Source: an uncultured Nocardiaceae bacterium (GTDB lineage: Bacteria > Actinomycetota > Actinomycetes > Mycobacteriales > Mycobacteriaceae). Taken from it: DNA of 6,340 bases. The translations under genes and the position numbers were made by a program. This document shows, in pieces, positions 3,678 through 6,340 of this stretch. Position 1 is the stretch's first letter, and each line of letters begins with the position of its first letter. The notes below the pieces were generated by a model, which saw only the letters and a list, made by a program, of their open reading frames with translations, searched no databases and was not told the DNA's origin. The stretch covers positions 1-6,340 of the forward strand of contig CAKZIX010000188.1 in assembly GCA_936936565.1 (NCBI GenBank), read 5' to 3'.

Positions 3678-6340
3678 ATCTGTGTTCTTGCTGGACCGAG
3701 CCGACCTGCCGTCGCGAACCCCGCGTTGGTGCCGGCTGAGATTGGCCCGGATCGCCTCGGCGTCGCGTCGCGGCGGCCGGGAATCGTCCGGTTTGGCGGC
3801 CGTGCGCGCCGCGCCGGGAACGAGCCGCCCACCGGGACTGCGCTGCGGCAAACCGACTTCGGTGCGCGTGACCACGCCCGCATCGTTGGCGCGCGCAGCC
3901 GCCGACCAGCCGGCGTCCGCAGCGTCGTTCCAGGTTTGCGGCAGCGCCCATTCCCCGGTCGTCGGATCGGACAGCCACGCCGACACCATCCCGGCGAAAA
4001 TCGGCGTTTCCTCGGCCGGTTCTTCGGCAGACGGCACGTCCATGCGGGACCGGAAGAACGACGCCGTCTTGGCCACCCGGAACCGGTGCTTGCCCGTGGC
4101 ATCGAGCATGCGCGCCGCTTCCGGACGAGTCAGGTGCGCCTGACCCAGCGGCGGGAACTCACCGGAATCGGTGGTATCGCGCTGCTGGCGCTGGGGCGAC
4201 GGCGCCTGTTCGTCCGCGACCGGGGTGCGCTGCGGCAACGGATCCAACGCGTCCCTCCCAGCACCAGCGACCGACGATCCCTCGGCCATCGCACCCGATG
4301 CACCCGCCAGCGGGTCCGGTGACGACGAACGGCGCGGCAACGGACCCACCATGTCCGCCGCGAGATCTGACGCTGGCGTGCGCTGTGGCAACGGACCCAA
4401 CACTTCCCCCGCCGGCGTGCGACGCGGCAGCGGACCCAACGCGTCCGCTGCAGGATCTGCGACCGACGATCCTTCCGATGCTCCCGCCGCCAGAGGCGAT
4501 GCCGACGAACGGCGCGGCAACGGGCCCAGCGCGTCCTCCGAGATATCTGACGCCGACGTGCGCTGCGGCAACGGACCCAACGCATCCTCGGTCGGCTCGC
4601 CGGGCGGCGTGCGTTGCGGCAGCGCGTTCAGGCCGCCCTCGGCGGGCGTGCGCTGCGGCAGCGCGTTCAGACCGCCCTCGGCGGGCGTGCGCTGCGGCAG
4701 CGCGTTCAGACCGCCCTCGGCGGGGGTGCGGCGCGGTGGCGGATTCAGACCGCCGTCGGTTGCGGGCGCGCGGCGGGGCAACGGACCCAACGCGTCCTCC
4801 GACGGCGCACCAGCCGTGGCACGCCGCGGCAGCGGACCCGGCGCGTCCGCGCCCGGCCCCGGCAGTTCTGTGCGCAACGGCCCACTCGCGTCTGTGCGCA
4901 ACGGCCCACTCGCGGGGGCGTCGCTCTCGCCCGATCGGGCGTCGACGGGCGCGGGCGCCTGCGGCAACCGGGCGGGCGTGCGGCCCGGACCGACTGTCGC
5001 CGCGGAGCGGTGGGTGCCCGGGGTGCGGCGCGGGAGTTCGGCCGCCGACAGCACGACGGTCGGCGGGTCGGCCGGCTGCCGGTTGCGGTCGACGATCGGC
5101 CCGGAGATCAGCGCCTTGTGCAGGTGCACGCTTGCGGTGGTGCCGGGATGGCTGCCCGAGGTGTACGTGCGGCGCAGGCGGACCACGATGCCGTGCCGGG
5201 CGGCCAGCCGGGCGACCACGAAAAGCCCCATGCGCCTGGTGGTTTCGGGTGTGACAGTGTCGCGGGAGGCCAACCGCGCGTTGATCGCCGCCAGTTGCGG
5301 GGCCGGAATGCCGATCCCGGCGTCGACGATCTCGATGAGCAGGCCGTCGTCCTCGGAGGGGCTGTACAGCATGGACACGTCGGTGTCCGGCGGCGAGGAG
5401 GCGAGGGCGTTCTCGAGCAGCTCGGCGAGCAGGTGCACCACATCGGTGGCGGCAGCGCCGATGATGGTGCCGTCCGGAGTGGCACCGGTTTTGATGCGCC
5501 GGTAGTCCTCGACCTCGGACGCGGCGGCGCGCAAAATGTCCCGGATCTGGATGTCGCCGCCCGGTCCGCCGCGGGCCTTGGTGCCCGACAGCACCAGCAG
5601 GTTGTCGCTGTTGCGGCGCATGCGTGCGGCGAGGTGGTCCAGCGCGAACAGGCTTTCGAGGCGCTGCGGGTCCTTCTCTTCGAACTCGAGCGCCTCGATC
5701 AGCCCGAGTTGCCGGTCGACGAGCGACTTGTTGCGCCGGGCCATGGTTTCGAACATGTCGTTGATCTGGCGGCGCAGTTCGGCCTGCCCGCCGGCCAGGC
5801 TGAGCGCGCGCAGATGCAGTGCGTCCACTGCGTCGCCGAGTTGCCCGACTTCCTCGGACGTGCCCGCCGACAGCGGCTCGATCTCGAGCGACTCGATACC
5901 GGCGCCGCGGTCGATGCGCGCGATCTGGTCGCCGAGGCGGTTCTCGGCGACGTCTTGCGTGTTGCGCTGCAACCGCCGGATGGGTCCGACCAGGGAGCGG
6001 GCGACGAAGAAGCCGAGCACGATGGTCACGAGCAGGGCGATCGCCAGCAGCAGCAGCGATCGGGTGGCTTCGCCGCGCGCGTCGTCGGCGCGGGCCTGCG
6101 CTTCGGCGTTGATGGCCTCGCTCTGGGCACTGAGCATGTCGACGTACTTGTTGCTGGTGTCGATCAGCGTCTGACCGACCGTGCCCACCGGTGAGGTGCC
6201 CGCGGCGCGCCCCTGCTCGAGCAGCTCGGTGCGGCGCGCGACCCAGCTGCGCAGCGTCGCGACGTCGGCGGCGGCGGCCGGGTTGTTCTGTTCCATGCTG
6301 CCGAGCACCGCGAGTTCGGCGGCGTTCGCGGTGGCCGCGG
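3666..6340 (-). CDS. Membrane sensor histidine kinase-like protein, CvnA / nitrate-sensor type (A1), 5' end outside window
   Basis: About 890 C-terminal residues are present. The frame stays open to the right edge (ATANAAELAVLGSMEQ), so neither GTG 6308 nor ATG 6296 is likely to be the true start; the first membrane segment and most of the sensor domain lie outside. Order, numbered from codon 6308: end of the extracytoplasmic helical region (to about 83), membrane segment about 84-103, HAMP about 104-175, dimerisation region with LDHLAARMRRN (His225 candidate), ATPase domain with N box ELLENA (Asn300), G1 DAGIG (329-333) and G2 RRMGLFVV, then a linker of about 330 residues with 12 LP[QR]R motifs and several tandem duplications, then the conserved tail from about 738. 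Over a 61-residue stretch of the dimerisation region 52 residues match A2, so the two are paralogues. It is translationally coupled to B1. Its linker is about 120 residues longer than that of A2. Confidence 0.93.
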   Translation of the reverse strand, partial: AATANAAELAVLGSMEQNNPAAAADVATLRSWVARRTELLEQGRAAGTSPVGTVGQTLIDTSNKYVDMLSAQSEAINAEAQARADDARGEATRSLLLLAIALLVTIVLGFFVARSLVGPIRRLQRNTQDVAENRLGDQIARIDRGAGIESLEIEPLSAGTSEEVGQLGDAVDALHLRALSLAGGQAELRRQINDMFETMARRNKSLVDRQLGLIEALEFEEKDPQRLESLFALDHLAARMRRNSDNLLVLSGTKARGGPGGDIQIRDILRAAASEVEDYRRIKTGATPDGTIIGAAATDVVHLLAELLENALASSPPDTDVSMLYSPSEDDGLLIEIVDAGIGIPAPQLAAINARLASRDTVTPETTRRMGLFVVARLAARHGIVVRLRRTYTSGSHPGTTASVHLHKALISGPIVDRNRQPADPPTVVLSAAELPRRTPGTHRSAATVGPGRTPARLPQAPAPVDARSGESDAPASGPLRTDASGPLRTELPGPGADAPGPLPRRATAGAPSEDALGPLPRRAPATDGGLNPPPRRTPAEGGLNALPQRTPAEGGLNALPQRTPAEGGLNALPQRTPPGEPTEDALGPLPQRTSASDISEDALGPLPRRSSASPLAAGASEGSSVADPAADALGPLPRRTPAGEVLGPLPQRTPASDLAADMVGPLPRRSSSPDPLAGASGAMAEGSSVAGAGRDALDPLPQRTPVADEQAPSPQRQQRDTTDSGEFPPLGQAHLTRPEAARMLDATGKHRFRVAKTASFFRSRMDVPSAEEPAEETPIFAGMVSAWLSDPTTGEWALPQTWNDAADAGWSAAARANDAGVVTRTEVGLPQRSPGGRLVPGAARTAAKPDDSRPPRRDAEAIRANLSRHQRGVRDGRSARSSKNTDGER
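3669..4097 (-). other. Conserved C-terminal module of A1
   Basis: This encodes the last 143 residues, from TGKHRFRVAKTASFF. PIFAGMVSAWLSDPTTGEW and EAIRANLSRHQRGVRDGR are residue-for-residue the same as in A2, and the Trp patch (TWND..ADAGWSAA) and EVGLPQR..G.RLVPG element are retained. Segments between them vary in length and sequence. The alternation of fixed blocks and free spacers suggests several short contact sites rather than one globular fold. Confidence 0.75.
4218..4586 (-). repeat. Long in-frame tandem duplication in the A1 linker (two units of about 61-62 codons)
   Basis: Two adjacent units, 4586-4404 (61 codons) and 4403-4218 (62 codons), share the same order of elements: LGPLPQRT, AS-D-[IL]-containing spacer, GPLPRRSS, an Ala/Gly/Ser-rich stretch with EGSSVA, then D-A-L-[GD]-PLP[QR]RTP. 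The copies have diverged at many positions, so this duplication is older than the exact ones nearby. Each unit carries three LP[QR]R motifs. Confidence 0.8.
4603..4758 (-). repeat. 39-bp tandem repeat in the A1 linker (GGLNALPQRTPAE), four units
   Basis: Four consecutive 39-bp units occur at 4720-4758, 4681-4719, 4642-4680 and 4603-4641. The two middle units are identical in DNA; the outer ones have substitutions (the first reads NPPPRRTP in place of NALPQRTP; the last ends in PPG). Each encodes 13 residues with one LPQR-type motif. DNA identity of the middle units indicates a recent duplication or conversion. Confidence 0.93.
4867..4914 (-). repeat. Exact 24-bp tandem duplication in the A1 linker (SGPLRT)
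   Basis: Two identical 24-bp copies, 4867-4890 and 4891-4914, encode the repeated ASGPLRT element. It is near the upstream end of the linker and carries PLRT rather than LPQR. It is another independent in-frame expansion of the same disordered region. Confidence 0.9.

Noticed and set aside
3670..3978. Upstream extension of B1 to a start at 3978 (242 residues)
   Set aside because: The extra 103 residues are Arg-rich nonsense from a shifted frame across the conserved A1 tail. Roadblock homology, length and the GGAGAG site all fit ATG 3669.
4603..4758. 39-bp repeats considered as a CRISPR array or minisatellite outside a gene
   Set aside because: Units are contiguous with no spacers, stay in frame with A1 and encode the LPQR motif, so they are coding repeats.
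4171..6194. Two overlapping long plus-strand frames (4171-5505 and 4614-6194) opposite A1
   Set aside because: They are antisense shadows of A1; apparent repeats such as GVRCGNGP are the reverse reading of the LPQR repeats. No ribosome-binding site or family resemblance was seen.

Overview
The window is very GC-rich, with G/C-ending codons. All supportable genes lie on the minus strand, so transcription runs from position 6340 toward 1. Protein content points to an actinobacterium of the Mycobacteriales, most likely a Mycobacterium or Mycolicibacterium. This rests on recalled resemblance to the M. tuberculosis Rv3365c-Rv3364c pair, not on a search.

Layout in transcription order: (1) 6340-3666, a large membrane sensor-kinase-like protein of the CvnA / nitrate-sensor type (A1), its 5' end cut by the window edge; (2) 3669-3250, a complete Roadblock/LC7 protein of the CvnB/MglB type (B1), overlapping A1 by ATGA; (3) 3249-3103, a 147-base gap, the only noncoding stretch, holding a candidate promoter, a perfect 8-bp inverted repeat, a small hairpin and a good ribosome-binding site; (4) 3102-157, a complete second sensor kinase of 981 residues (A2); (5) 160-1, the first 53 codons of a second Roadblock protein (B2), again overlapping by ATGA. 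No noncoding stretch reaches 300 bases.

The window is therefore a tandem pair of paralogous kinase-Roadblock modules. In the usual actinobacterial conservon, CvnA is followed by CvnB, CvnC (DUF742) and CvnD (a small GTPase). Here the first A-B pair is followed directly by a second A-B pair. CvnC and CvnD, if present, must lie left of position 1, where both sensor pairs might feed one GTPase. No response regulator is in view.

Both kinases share an architecture: membrane-anchored extracytoplasmic sensor, HAMP, dimerisation/His region, ATPase domain, a long Pro/Arg-rich linker built from repeated LP[QR]R motifs, and a nearly invariant C-terminal module ending in an amphipathic helix. The linkers differ strongly in length and repeat design, and have expanded by several independent in-frame tandem duplications. 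The motif array, the conserved tail and the tandem-module arrangement are the least explained parts of the window.
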